From contig NZ_SJPU01000001.1 in NCBI RefSeq assembly GCF_007860105.1, positions 1,408,118 through 1,472,117 of the forward strand: a stretch of DNA of 64,000 bases, read 5' to 3'. The notes under the pieces are model-generated. The model made no database searches. It was given only the letters and a program-made list of their open reading frames with translations, and was not told the DNA's origin. Made by a program: the position numbers and the translations under genes. This DNA comes from Allorhodopirellula heiligendammensis (GTDB taxonomy: Bacteria; Planctomycetota; Planctomycetia; Pirellulales; Pirellulaceae). Below are positions 25,480 to 35,154 of the stretch, piece by piece (the stretch's first letter is position 1; each line of letters opens with the position of its first letter).

Positions 25480-27948
25480 ATGATTATGGCGGAACCCAAC
25501 GAACCTAAAAATCGCATTCAGTCCCTGACGCGACCGAAGCCAGACGATGATCAAGCAGATTCGTTGGATGTACTGCAGCTTCTTCATCGCCAGCGCTGGA
25601 TCATTATCTTTTTATGCATTTGCGGGCTCACCGCGGGTGTGGCGTACGCAAAGTACGCCACGGTGTGGTATCAATCCAGTGCGACTGTATTGATCAATCA
25701 GAAGAGTGCGGGCTTGGATAAAGACGGCACCGGCCAAGAGATGGTCGAGGAAGACATCCTCGCCAATCACATTCAACTGATCAAGAGTCGGATGATCATT
25801 GGCGAGGCGCTCCAGCAGAATGATTTGGCCACACTGCCTTCCATTGTCGAGCGTCTTAACCCTGAGCGAACGGGCTTTGATGCCACCGATTATGTGGTCG
25901 AGCATCTTTCTATCTCCAAGGGCGGAGAAGGATCTGCCAAAGCCGCCCGTAGTCTCCGGGTGACGCTGACACACACCGACGCCGATGATGCCCAGCTGAT
26001 CTTGACGGCGGTGATGAAACGCTATGAACAATTTATCATTGCACAGGTCGAACAGTTGATGGGCCGTGCCAATGAGATGGTTAATGAAGCCAAACAGGAT
26101 ATCGAAGCGGACCTGATCGCCGCCGAACAGGAGCACTTGAAGTCGCGGCAGGACGCCCCCCTGTTTTTTCAAGGTGAGGGTAGTAGCAACGTTTACCAAG
26201 ACCGTTACCGCCGCATCCAAGAAGAATTGCTCGATCTCGATATCAAAGAATCAACAGTGCGGACTCGGCTGCAACGCGTCGATGCCACACTGAAGGAAAT
26301 GGATGGATCGGATGACCCGGCGGATCATCTCGACAAATTAGCCTTGATTGATAGCGAGAGTCTCGAGCGCCTTGGCGTGTTTGCCGGATTGCAGATGAAC
26401 GCGTCTAACACCGCTGAGTTCAAGGCTTCCATGCCTGCGAAGGCGGAGGAAGCTCATACTCAGATCACCCACCTGCTCGAGCTCAACAGTGAGCGACAGC
26501 GGTTGGCGGCACTCTTTGGTGCAGGACACCCCAAGGTGCAGGAAATCGAAAACCAAATCGCGCTCGTCAAGCAGTTCCTGCAAGAGAAGCGAGAGTTGAC
26601 GACTCCTTCGCTCTCGTTCAACGAAAGCTCGCTGAGCCCAGAAGGGTTGCTGAAAGCCTATGTGGGTTTTCTCAATCACGATCTCGCCACACTGACGGAG
26701 CGGCGGAAGGAACTAACTTACCTTTCTGCCGATGCTGAGCGTAAAGCCAAGGAGCTGATCGAGTTCGAACTGACCGACATGGTGTTGCAGAAAAAGATTA
26801 CACGCCAAGAGGCATTGTTCGATAGTATCGTCCAGCAGCTTCGCGATCTCGATACCGCCAGTGGCCTCAGCGGATATCTATATGAGTTTCTAGAGGTGCC
26901 ACGTCGCGGTGAGAAATCGTGGCCGAAAATGTCGCTCTGCGGCCTTGGTGGACTGATGTTGGGGATGTTCTCAGGATTGTTCTTGGCGGTTGCCAATGAT
27001 CTGCGTGACGGGCGGTTCCGCTCGGCTGCTGAACTGGATGAAGCCATCGGTTTGACTAGCCTGGGCCGTGTCGGCAAACTCAACTCGATGAAGAAGGGCG
27101 TCGCGGGTTTGATCGCGACCGGCGAGTCGCCTGATGCCGAAGCGTTCCGGCTTGGCCGAACGATGCTGTTGCCGGAAATACGCAGCGGTGCTCTGCGGAC
27201 GATAGGTTTCACCAGTCCGATGCAAGGCGACGGCAAATCTACCGTCGTCTCCAACTTCGCCCTTTCGTTCTCCCAGATTGGCTTGAAGGTGCTCGTCATT
27301 GATGCGGACCTGCGCCGCCCCAGTGCGCACCGCTTCTTTAACCTTAATAAAGAACGTGGCTTGTGTGATCTGCTGGATGGACGCATCAGTTTCGAAGAGG
27401 CAGTCAAAGAGACCAAGGCCGATAATGTTTATGTGATGCCCGCCGGTTCGTCGAGCACGTCGCCGGCAGAGTTTCTGCAGTCCGAAGAACTCGACGAGGT
27501 ACTCGCCACTGCACGATCTCACTTCGATTTCGTGTTGGTTGACCTACCTCCCGTATTAGCCGTTTCAGATCCCGTTGTGGTGCTGCCCCGTCTCGACGGT
27601 GCCATTCTTGTCATTCGCGTCTCGAAGGTCCGTCGTGACGAAGTCGTCAACACGCTCCGCCGTGTTGAAACAGCAGGCGGCAATTTTGTTGGCTGCATGC
27701 TCAACACCTATGGAGCGAGCAAGGCGTTCGACGCAGATGGTGGCTACTACGGCTACTATCGCAGCGACTACACGCGTCCAAAGTCGAAATCGGCCGCTGC
27801 GGCTGCGGAGCGGTCCAATCGCGTCGCTACAGCTCAGGTCAACGGCAAGGCACATACTAACGGCCATGCCAATGGAACGTCGCAAACCAATGGAACTTCG
27901 CAAACCAGTGGTAAAGCCAAAACCAATGGGAAAGTCAAGTCAAAATGA
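25480..27948 (+). CDS. Polysaccharide co-polymerase / bacterial tyrosine kinase (Wzc-like)
   Basis: An 822-residue inner-membrane protein that would control chain length and couple polymerisation to export. It has a Wzz-type N-terminus with transmembrane segment 1 (about 41-65), a long periplasmic coiled-coil region, and transmembrane segment 2 (about 485-508). The cytoplasmic BY-kinase domain has Walker A in MQGDGKST (near 583), Walker A' LVIDADLRRP (near 605) and Walker B VLVDLPPV (near 683). A tyrosine cluster YYGYYRSDY near 750 is the expected autophosphorylation site. The last ~50 residues are an unusual Asn/Gly/Thr/Lys-rich tail with NGTSQT repeats. A second ATG at 25486 is an alternative start. 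It is the first gene of the exopolysaccharide locus. Confidence 0.9.
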   Translation: MIMAEPNEPKNRIQSLTRPKPDDDQADSLDVLQLLHRQRWIIIFLCICGLTAGVAYAKYATVWYQSSATVLINQKSAGLDKDGTGQEMVEEDILANHIQLIKSRMIIGEALQQNDLATLPSIVERLNPERTGFDATDYVVEHLSISKGGEGSAKAARSLRVTLTHTDADDAQLILTAVMKRYEQFIIAQVEQLMGRANEMVNEAKQDIEADLIAAEQEHLKSRQDAPLFFQGEGSSNVYQDRYRRIQEELLDLDIKESTVRTRLQRVDATLKEMDGSDDPADHLDKLALIDSESLERLGVFAGLQMNASNTAEFKASMPAKAEEAHTQITHLLELNSERQRLAALFGAGHPKVQEIENQIALVKQFLQEKRELTTPSLSFNESSLSPEGLLKAYVGFLNHDLATLTERRKELTYLSADAERKAKELIEFELTDMVLQKKITRQEALFDSIVQQLRDLDTASGLSGYLYEFLEVPRRGEKSWPKMSLCGLGGLMLGMFSGLFLAVANDLRDGRFRSAAELDEAIGLTSLGRVGKLNSMKKGVAGLIATGESPDAEAFRLGRTMLLPEIRSGALRTIGFTSPMQGDGKSTVVSNFALSFSQIGLKVLVIDADLRRPSAHRFFNLNKERGLCDLLDGRISFEEAVKETKADNVYVMPAGSSSTSPAEFLQSEELDEVLATARSHFDFVLVDLPPVLAVSDPVVVLPRLDGAILVIRVSKVRRDEVVNTLRRVETAGGNFVGCMLNTYGASKAFDADGGYYGYYRSDYTRPKSKSAAAAAERSNRVATAQVNGKAHTNGHANGTSQTNGTSQTSGKAKTNGKVKSK

Positions 27949-28341
27949 GCGTGGCAGATGACCTCGCTTTCCGTCCATGCGTGAGAGCCCCTATAGCTCT
28001 CTGCCTGAACAAAAGGCGCTGGCGTCGATTGGCCTGTGTCGAGAACTCCACTCACTGAATGCTCAGGCCACGTACTGTCCCATCGAGAAACTTGTCTACA
28101 AAACTCACTCCTTCAACTTTTCACAATCGTTTAGCTTGATTCTTGGATTTCGCGAATTAAACTTCGATGCGTGCCAGGGAAAGCACCTTTTTGCGTTCGT
28201 GATCGGTTGACGATTTTCGTGCTGCTCGAATGGGGGCCAGATCACGCCAGTTGCATGGATGAGTATTGTCGCAAGTTGTCGTGATGCTCCTGACGAGCCT
28301 GCAAGGTTTCGTCTTCTCCCCACTCAATCTAGTTTGAACCC
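27949..28341. other. Intergenic region before the membrane dehydratase gene
   Basis: 393 bases, AT-richer than the flanking genes around 28090-28170. I see a weak hairpin (GAGAGC with GCTCTC) near 27980-28000 and no gene. The following gene has only a TTG start with a poor ribosome binding site, so part of this region might encode its true N-terminus or a leader, but no better in-frame start was found. Confidence 0.35.
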
Positions 28342-30348
28342 TTGGCAACCTTCTTATTCACTGATAGTGACCAGTCCGTGTCAAACCAGGCTTTCTCGCA
28401 TTCACGATTCGGGAGATTGGTCGCGGATTTCGCACTTCTCGTACAGCGACCTGCGGTGAGGTTGCCGATTTTGATCGTTCTTCACGTCGGACTGTTCTCG
28501 GCGATTTATGCGTTCGCGTTTTTTGCTCGATTCAATTTTCAGCCGTCGGTGAATCATACGCAGCTGTTTTGGAGCACGCTCGGACCGGTCGTGGTCGTCA
28601 AATTAGCGGCGTTCTATTTCGGGTCACATTTCCATGGTTGGTGGCGATACGTCACCTTCGCTGACCTGCGATCGCTGTTAAAGGTCACCTTGATCTCCAT
28701 GCTAGCGGTGGCCTTTCTAGATTATTTTGTGTTGTCATTTCAAGGCGCTATCCCGCGTTTGACGATCCTGCTGGACGCTTTATTGACTGTACTCGTCGTC
28801 GGGGGGCTCCGGTGTACCTGGCGGTTTACCGACGAGGTTTTAGGAAATACCTTATCGAGTCGCCGGAAGCGCTCGACAGTGTTGATTGGGACCGACCATC
28901 ATGCAGGGCTATTGGCATCGCAAATTAATTCGAATCAATCGATGCCTTGTCGCGTTAACGCGTTATTAGCGATTTCAACGGTCTTTCGTCGCAAGGCGAT
29001 TTTGGGCGGGGTGCCGGTGCTGGGGCACATGGGAGAGGTCGTCAAGGTTGCTGAAAAAATCGGCGCGTTAGATGTCCTGGTGCCCGCCGGAGCACTCGAT
29101 GGCACGTCACTGCGGCGGCTAACCAATCAGTGCAACGAAGCCGGATTGAATGTTCGAGTTCTGCCACGATTTGAGGATGCGATGGCGGGAACAAAGGAAA
29201 TTCCGCTGCGTCCACTGAATATCGAAGACCTGTTACGGCGTGACCCAGTCAAGCTTGATACTGAGGTGGTGGAGACCTTGCTGCAAGACAGGCGGGTGCT
29301 CGTCACCGGAGCGGGAGGGAGTATCGGTAGCGAAATTTGCCGGCAAGTGATCCAGTTCCGTCCTAGCGAGTTGGTTCTACTCGGTCGTGGTGAAAATCGT
29401 ATCCACGCCATTCATGGCGAGCTCAAGCCGTTGGCCCAGAAATTGGGTGTCGAACTGCGCATCGAAATCGGAGATATCACCGATCAGCCACGGATGCGAC
29501 GCCTCTATCGCTCGCGCAAACCGGAGATCGTGTTCCACGCTGCTGCTCACAAGCATGTGCCGTTGATGGAATTGAATCCCGGCGAGGCCGTCAAGAACAA
29601 TATTTTGGGTACAAAGACGATCGCGTCGCTCGCCAATGAGTTTGGCGTTGATCACTTTGTCATGGTCAGTACTGACAAGGCCGTCAATCCGACCAGCATT
29701 ATGGGCTGTTCGAAGCATTTGGCTGAGCGGATTGTGTATGAGTTTGCTCAAACCAGTCGAACGAAGTTCGCTGTCGTGCGGTTTGGAAATGTACTGGGAA
29801 GTGCCGGCAGCGTGATTCCGATTTTTCAGGAACAAATTCGTAATGGCGGCCCCATCACGATTACTGACCCGCAGATGACCCGTTACTTCATGTCGATTCC
29901 CGAAGCATCGCAGCTCGTCATCCAGGCTGCGTCGATGTGCAAGGGTGGTGAGATCTTTGTGCTCGACATGGGTGATCCAATCAAGATTGTTCAGCTCGCC
30001 GAGGATCTAGTTGCACTCAGCGGACTCCCCAAAGGAAGTATTGAGTTCACATTCACTGGCATCCGCCCGGGTGAGAAACTTTACGAAGAGCTGTACTTTG
30101 ACGACGAGGCGACCGTTCCGACCACCCACGCCAAAGTTCACGCGGCGTATGCCAGCGAATTTCGCGGGTCGGACGTTAGGGGCAAGCTCGATAAACTCAT
30201 CGCAATCGCCGATGGCGATCCTGATCAGGTGCGTGCTGCCATCATCCGTTTGATTCCATCGTTTCATCAAACCGAGGATTCAGCCCTTAGCCCAACGACC
30301 GCTCCCGCTGTTGAATTCGGTGATCGGCACGTCGCCCAGGTTGGATAG
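28342..30348 (+). CDS. Membrane UDP-GlcNAc 4,6-dehydratase (CapD/WbpM/PglF family)
   Basis: A 668-residue nucleotide-sugar dehydratase. The N-terminus has about four transmembrane segments (residues 35-155). It is followed by a CoA-binding-like Rossmann region (about 170-290) and the SDR catalytic domain (about 310-620) starting VLVTGAGGSIGSEI. The active-site segment STDKAVNPTSIMGCSK has Ser, Met and Lys at the positions of the usual SDR triad, as in WbpM-type enzymes. The reaction is UDP-GlcNAc to UDP-4-keto-6-deoxy-GlcNAc, the first step to diNAcBac. PglE-like and PglD-like partners occur downstream at 44.0-46.0 kb. The start is TTG with no clear ribosome binding site, so the N-terminus is uncertain. 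Confidence 0.88.
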   Translation: MATFLFTDSDQSVSNQAFSHSRFGRLVADFALLVQRPAVRLPILIVLHVGLFSAIYAFAFFARFNFQPSVNHTQLFWSTLGPVVVVKLAAFYFGSHFHGWWRYVTFADLRSLLKVTLISMLAVAFLDYFVLSFQGAIPRLTILLDALLTVLVVGGLRCTWRFTDEVLGNTLSSRRKRSTVLIGTDHHAGLLASQINSNQSMPCRVNALLAISTVFRRKAILGGVPVLGHMGEVVKVAEKIGALDVLVPAGALDGTSLRRLTNQCNEAGLNVRVLPRFEDAMAGTKEIPLRPLNIEDLLRRDPVKLDTEVVETLLQDRRVLVTGAGGSIGSEICRQVIQFRPSELVLLGRGENRIHAIHGELKPLAQKLGVELRIEIGDITDQPRMRRLYRSRKPEIVFHAAAHKHVPLMELNPGEAVKNNILGTKTIASLANEFGVDHFVMVSTDKAVNPTSIMGCSKHLAERIVYEFAQTSRTKFAVVRFGNVLGSAGSVIPIFQEQIRNGGPITITDPQMTRYFMSIPEASQLVIQAASMCKGGEIFVLDMGDPIKIVQLAEDLVALSGLPKGSIEFTFTGIRPGEKLYEELYFDDEATVPTTHAKVHAAYASEFRGSDVRGKLDKLIAIADGDPDQVRAAIIRLIPSFHQTEDSALSPTTAPAVEFGDRHVAQVG

Positions 30349-31242
30349 AGTCGATCAGCTACCGCGGGCAACGGCCTAGAGCACTGTTATGTGGCTCTCG
30401 TACAACGACTGGTGCATCCGATGGATGCGTGCGCGGAGCATAGGGGAGGGTTTTTCTAGGCATGGCTGCAGTCTCCAACAATCATGTAACAATGTGCCCC
30501 TGACGAACTAATGTTCGCCAGAGACCGGCAAATCCATCGACCAGGAATTCTTTGCCAAGTTGCACCTCTGTAAAGCTGGGTTCCGTTCCTATCTAACGTT
30601 GTCACTCCAATTCCAGGAGTGAATCATTAAATACTTGAGAGGAACTTCCAAAATCTCCGGCGCACGCTTCGCTCGGATTGCCCTGTCTAATCCGCTCAGC
30701 CCGCCCAGCCTGCCGCTTCCGAAACAAAAGCCTGACTTTCACGCGAGTGTCGCTCCTCAATGACCGACATAGGCAGTAGACTTTTGCTCATCGGCACGGT
30801 CGTCCTTGAGGCTATTCCCGATTCCACCGCTACGGCCCTGATCAATTTTGGGGAAAGCGAAGAGTCACCCTCAAGCCATGCCAGGCCGGCCATGTCCACT
30901 TGTCTCCCAGATTGAAACCATTTTGGAAATCTATCTGAGTGCGATTGCTTCCCCAGAGTGGAGCATTTGGCATTCGGGGCTGATCGCCGGATTGGGCTTC
31001 AGCATCTTGTGGGGACGTTTGACGTCGAGAACGAAGAGATTTCCTATCGTTGCAACACGAATGGTAGCTGTGCATCTCATCGTCAACGAGTGACAGACAT
31101 TTCCGTATTAATATATCAATCGCCGGTAGGTGTTGAGAATTCGTTCTCTGTCACCCAAGGGCACGAAGTGTGCGCTGTCCCATGCGATTTCCGAATTTAT
31201 CGGGGCTCTCCGTTGGCGAAGCTCGTGATAGCGCCCAGCCAC
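30349..31242. other. Intergenic region carrying a degenerate repeat
   Basis: About 890 bases without a supported gene. It includes copy A of a degenerate ~240-base repeat (30440-30675). Possible upstream extension of the flippase frame back to 30958 is not supported by family similarity. Confidence 0.4.
30440..30675. repeat. Degenerate dispersed repeat, copy A
   Basis: Shares a series of matching blocks in the same order with 33335-33590. These include a GGAGGGTTTT-like start, a hairpin around a GTTCG arm, an AAGTTGCACCT block, and CTCCGGCGCACG near the end. The hairpin here is CTGACGAAC (30500-30508), loop TAAT, GTTCGCCAG (30513-30521), with one mismatch. Identity is partial, so this is an old or rapidly diverging element. 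The two copies bracket the flippase and acetyltransferase genes. Confidence 0.6.
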
Positions 31243-32688
31243 ATGAAGTTCGTTATTATTGCGTCGGAGGCTTGGCTGAAGGTGAAGGGCCTGTGCGGTC
31301 TAATCCGTCTCAGTTCGTTCGATACCTCGACCGAAGAGGGGCGATCGAAAGAGCGATTGCGCCGAATGGCTTTGACGGCGGCCACCGCCGCGATGATGAA
31401 GGTCATGGCGATGGCTCTACCGCTGATCACGATCAGCCTTGCGCTGCCGTACATGGGCAAGGAAGTATTCGGGCTTTGGATGACGGTCATCGGCTTTTTT
31501 CAGTTGTTCGTATTCGCCGATTTTGGATTGGGAAATGGTCTGTTGACGACGCTCAGTCAAGCGTTCGGGAAAGGGGATCTTATTGAAAGCCGGAAACTGA
31601 CATCGTCCGCGTTTTTCCTGTTAATCGGCGTGGCTGTCGCTATTTTGTGCTTGTTCTGCCTGCTGTATTCTTTCATACCTTGGGCGCGCCTGCTCAACGC
31701 TGAGACTGATGCGACGATCAGGTTCAGCGCGATGATGGTTGCTGCTGTATTTGTTCCACGCATCCTGCAACTTCCCTTCGCATTGGTCGAGAAAAGCCAG
31801 CTCGCCGTGCAGGAGGGATATCGAACCAATCTTTGGCAGTGCTGTGCGTATCTGATCAGTGCAATTTGTGTTGTTGTCATCGCCCATTGGGAGCTCGGTG
31901 TCTTGACGCTTGTGTTCGCTGTCGCAGCGGTTCCGGCGGTATTCTTTTTTTTGAATTGGTGCCACTTTTTCCTGATCGACAAACCGGAACTGAGGCCTAC
32001 TCGAGCAGCGGCAAGTCCGCACGAAGCCAGCCACTTAATGCGTCTCGGTGGAGCTTATTTTGTGCTTTCGATCCTCACCACCTTTGGGCTTGCTTTCGAC
32101 AATGTCATCGTCGCGCAGACATGCGGTCTAGACACGGTGGCGGAGTTCTCGGTGGTCGCTCGCGTCGCGACACTTTTAACCGTCGCATTGGGGATGATTT
32201 GCATGCCGATGTGGTCTGCCAACGGGGAGGCGATTGCGAGAGGCGACTATGCGTGGGTAAAGCGTACAACAGCCCGCATCGTGCAGATCACCTCGGGCTT
32301 GGCAATTGTGGGCGGCATCTGCCTAGTTACCGTCGGCCCCTTGGTCTTCCACGCATGGCTGGGTCCGTCATTCAATGCCTCTCGATGGCTGCTCGCAGGA
32401 TTGGCGGCGCAGAATTTTGTTCTTGCGGTGGCAGCGCCTTATTTTATGGTACTGAACGCCGCCGGTAAGGTTGGTGTGCAAATCCAGCTTTTCCTGTTGT
32501 TTACACCCGTCGCATTGGGATTGAAGTTCGTCATGGCGTCGATGTACGGGAGTGTTGGCGTCCCGTGGGCGATGTCAATCTGTTATGGGATTTTGGTTCT
32601 ACCCTGGATTCAGCGGTATGCAAAGCATCGCTTGAATCGCGACGGTAGCCAAAAGAGGGGGTGGTGCATGCCACTTTACACAAAATAA
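31243..32688 (+). CDS. Polysaccharide flippase (Wzx-like)
   Basis: An integral membrane protein with 12 or so hydrophobic segments. It begins with a charged RSKERLRR stretch and then MKVMAMALPLITISLALPYMG, followed by GLWMTVIGFFQLFVFADFGLGNGL, which resembles Wzx/MATE-like lipid-linked oligosaccharide translocases. It would flip undecaprenyl-diphosphate repeat units to the outer face. The frame is open from 30958, but the family normally starts shortly before the RSKERLRR-like segment. ATG 31243 is my choice and ATG 31366 would lose conserved residues. It is followed by the acetyltransferase gene after 39 bases. The function is firm at family level; the exact start is uncertain. Confidence 0.78.
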   Translation: MKFVIIASEAWLKVKGLCGLIRLSSFDTSTEEGRSKERLRRMALTAATAAMMKVMAMALPLITISLALPYMGKEVFGLWMTVIGFFQLFVFADFGLGNGLLTTLSQAFGKGDLIESRKLTSSAFFLLIGVAVAILCLFCLLYSFIPWARLLNAETDATIRFSAMMVAAVFVPRILQLPFALVEKSQLAVQEGYRTNLWQCCAYLISAICVVVIAHWELGVLTLVFAVAAVPAVFFFLNWCHFFLIDKPELRPTRAAASPHEASHLMRLGGAYFVLSILTTFGLAFDNVIVAQTCGLDTVAEFSVVARVATLLTVALGMICMPMWSANGEAIARGDYAWVKRTTARIVQITSGLAIVGGICLVTVGPLVFHAWLGPSFNASRWLLAGLAAQNFVLAVAAPYFMVLNAAGKVGVQIQLFLLFTPVALGLKFVMASMYGSVGVPWAMSICYGILVLPWIQRYAKHRLNRDGSQKRGWCMPLYTK

Positions 32689-32727
32689 AGCCTCGGCAGC
32701 ACGCTTAACATCTAGAGAGAACGGTTA

Positions 32728-33261
32728 ATGATTATTCGTCGACTTGTGGGTGTCGTTGGTTATCTGCGTCGCCAAACGCGCGCGAAGCTGAGTCCAGTCA
32801 ACTACGCTAAATCACTTGGCGTAACCCTTGGTGAGAATGTTGTCTTTTATGGCATGAAGCCAGGGATGTTCAGTACGGAACCGTGGCTGATCACAATTGG
32901 AAGCAACGTGTATATTACTGCCGGTTGTCAGTTCATCACGCACGACGGGGGAACTTTAATCCTAAGGTCAGAGGTGCCCGACTTAGAATTGACTGCACCG
33001 ATCACAGTAGGCGACAACGTCTATTTTGGAGTCAATACGACAGTCCTCCCTGGAGTGAATATCGGTAGTCGGGTCATCATAGGAGCCGGATCAATCGTCA
33101 CCAAGGACATTCCGGACAATTCGGTCGCTGTAGGGGTCCCTGCCCGTGTGATTAAGACGGTCGACGAATACTTGGAATCCGCAAAAAAGCGATCACTTCA
33201 TCTTGGACATTTATCGGGCAAAGAGAAGGAACAGGCGCTGAAACGGTACTTTCACCTATAG
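32728..33261 (+). CDS. Hexapeptide-repeat acetyltransferase
   Basis: A 177-residue left-handed beta-helix protein of the CatB/LacA/NodL group. Hexapeptide repeats run from about residue 55 to 140 (ITIGSNVYITAGCQF, ITVGDNVYFGVNTTVLPGVNIGSRVIIGAGS). The family's catalytic histidine is probably in the segment FITHDGG. It ends with the usual NSVAVGVPARVIK. It would O- or N-acetylate a sugar of the surface polysaccharide using acetyl-CoA. It is paired with the upstream flippase gene and bracketed by two copies of a degenerate repeat. The acceptor sugar is not determined. Confidence 0.85.
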   Translation: MIIRRLVGVVGYLRRQTRAKLSPVNYAKSLGVTLGENVVFYGMKPGMFSTEPWLITIGSNVYITAGCQFITHDGGTLILRSEVPDLELTAPITVGDNVYFGVNTTVLPGVNIGSRVIIGAGSIVTKDIPDNSVAVGVPARVIKTVDEYLESAKKRSLHLGHLSGKEKEQALKRYFHL

Positions 33262-33741
33262 CTCTAGGCGATACCGGACCAGACGCATTCTCGCAAGAAA
33301 TTTTGGCTCATCCGACTGCAGGTTGCGCGGGCGTACAGTGGAAGGTTTTAGGACATAGCTCCTGCATCCAATATACTTCCAAAGAAGCGGCCCTGCCGAA
33401 CGAATGTTCGGCAGAGACTGGCAATACTATTGGCGTACCATCGATCGGGATATCCCTTGACAAGCTGCACCTGTGCAGAGTCTCGCTCCGTTTTTCCCGG
33501 CAGGCGTTAGCCCAACGCGGTCAATCCAATCCCACATAGAAATTTAAGACATGGCTCCAAGCCCTCCGGCGCACGTTTCCAGCGGGTGAACAAAAATTAT
33601 CTCCGTGAAGGTCGAACGTGGGCGAACAGATGTAGGTGATTCTGTAGGTCTTATAGACGGCGTTTATGGAACATGCCATACCAATGTACGGGGAGATCTC
33701 AGGATCACCGTATTCATCTGGGCATATACCGAGGTTTATGA
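33262..33741. other. Intergenic region carrying a degenerate repeat
   Basis: 480 bases with no supported gene. Most of it is copy B of the degenerate repeat. A GAGG at about 33730-33733 precedes the polymerase start. Confidence 0.5.
33335..33590. repeat. Degenerate dispersed repeat, copy B
   Basis: Aligns in order with 30440-30675. It contains a perfect 9-base-pair hairpin, CTGCCGAAC (33393-33401), loop GAAT, GTTCGGCAG (33406-33414), then AAGCTGCACCTGTG, a GGCGTTAGCCC core and CTCCGGCGCACG. The GGCGTTAGCCC core resembles the GGCGCTAGCCC core of the repeats at 39984 and 40144. I see no coding remnant of a transposase. Confidence 0.6.
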
Positions 33742-35115
33742 ATGACGATTATCGCTTTGTTCCTTCTGATTGGATCATGTGTTCTAGCTTTGCGTTATCC
33801 GCCAGTCGGATTAGCAATCTATTTGATGTGTGCTACAGGCGGCGATGCGAATGGTGTGACCGGGTTTTTTGAATCCATCGGGTTATCGTATTTTACCTAT
33901 TTCGGAAGATTGATCCTGTTTTCTGCAGTAGGTGCATCGACCTATCTTCTTTTACGTCGGTGTCGAATTTCCAGAGAGTCTCGCCGATTGTTTCGCTACG
34001 CGCTTGTTTGCATCGGCGTGGCGTTGCTGATGGGAGTGACTTGGTACGCTCGAGGGGGAGAGCTTTCGAGAGCAATAATCGAAATAACACTTCATGGTCT
34101 ACCTTGCGCCGTCGTAGGCTTGGCGTATGCACACGATCAGCTAGCTAGGAGAACGTTCGTTAGTGTTGTTTTTACGCAACTGTTTCTCGCGGTTTGCATT
34201 GTTTTCGCGCCCGGAGCTTTTGGGCGTTTTTCCACAGATTCTTTTATGGCGGCGCGAGGCGTAGCCGATCGCGAAACGGAGCAAATCTCGGGTGACTTCT
34301 CTCGCGACTCACAGGAACGTCAACGGGCTCAGTTCTATTCGGCGACAGCATATGGACTATACGCTTCGATAGGTTGTGCGCTAGGATGCAGCCTTTTTTT
34401 TGCGAGGGGATTGTTGTCGCCCACCATTGGTGGAGCACTGATTTGCTTGGGAGGGGCAGGCATTATTGCGACGTTGTCTCGCTCTGGCCCAGTCGGTTTA
34501 GTTGGCGCTTCTTTAGCGATCGCGATCCCGCAAGGCGTTGCTTTGTTTCGTGCAAGCCCACTCCGCACCGGCCTAGTGGCTTTAGGAGTGTTTGGTCTGG
34601 TAATGATCGCGCTGTCTACGTCCGCGGGCCAAAAAGCGCTCTACAATAACTTTTCTTTCATAGAATGGCAGCAAGCCATTGATGATCGCAGAGAACTCGC
34701 GGATCACGGGCTCGCAAATGCGCTAAAGCACTCATTTCTAGGGGCGCCGATCGACAATTTTGATACAGACAGCGGTTACAAACCACCGCACCAGTTGTTT
34801 TTAAATTTCGCCGAGCAAAGCGGAGTCATTCCTGGTTTTTTCGGGCTGTTTGTGATGTTATATTGTGTTTGGGAGCAACTGCGACGTTTTTTATGGCTGT
34901 CCACTAGCAGTTTGTCTTGTAAGAGCCACATTGGCGACGTGAGTCTGTCGGTTTTGTTTTTGGCGGTATTGTTTGTAACCACATTTTTTAACAACTACGG
35001 TTGCCCAAACCTTTTTTGGCTAACCTGGGGCTATTGCGTAGCCGTCTCGCCTTTGCGTGTGGGGAAAAGAAAGATGTCGTGGACCGCAAGTTCAACGTCT
35101 CACCACGATGAATGA
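33742..35115 (+). CDS. O-antigen polymerase/ligase-like membrane protein (Wzy-like)
   Basis: A 457-residue protein with ten or more predicted transmembrane segments and a large extracytoplasmic loop at about residues 295-345. Short charged loops contain LSRSGPVG, a pattern often seen before a late transmembrane helix in Wzy/WaaL proteins. It probably polymerises flipped repeat units at the outer face of the inner membrane. Sequence conservation in this family is low, so the call rests on topology and position between flippase and glycosyltransferase genes. ATG 33742 has a GAGG about nine bases upstream. Confidence 0.7.
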   Translation: MTIIALFLLIGSCVLALRYPPVGLAIYLMCATGGDANGVTGFFESIGLSYFTYFGRLILFSAVGASTYLLLRRCRISRESRRLFRYALVCIGVALLMGVTWYARGGELSRAIIEITLHGLPCAVVGLAYAHDQLARRTFVSVVFTQLFLAVCIVFAPGAFGRFSTDSFMAARGVADRETEQISGDFSRDSQERQRAQFYSATAYGLYASIGCALGCSLFFARGLLSPTIGGALICLGGAGIIATLSRSGPVGLVGASLAIAIPQGVALFRASPLRTGLVALGVFGLVMIALSTSAGQKALYNNFSFIEWQQAIDDRRELADHGLANALKHSFLGAPIDNFDTDSGYKPPHQLFLNFAEQSGVIPGFFGLFVMLYCVWEQLRRFLWLSTSSLSCKSHIGDVSLSVLFLAVLFVTTFFNNYGCPNLFWLTWGYCVAVSPLRVGKRKMSWTASSTSHHDE

Positions 35116-35154
35116 TATTTTTGGTACGCTGGCCTTGATTAGACGAGAAGCACC

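Noticed and set aside
30958-31242. Upstream extension of the flippase frame
   Set aside because: The ~95 residues have no flippase-like hydrophobic pattern and include mixed cysteine-rich sequence; the family starts near the RSKERLRR segment.
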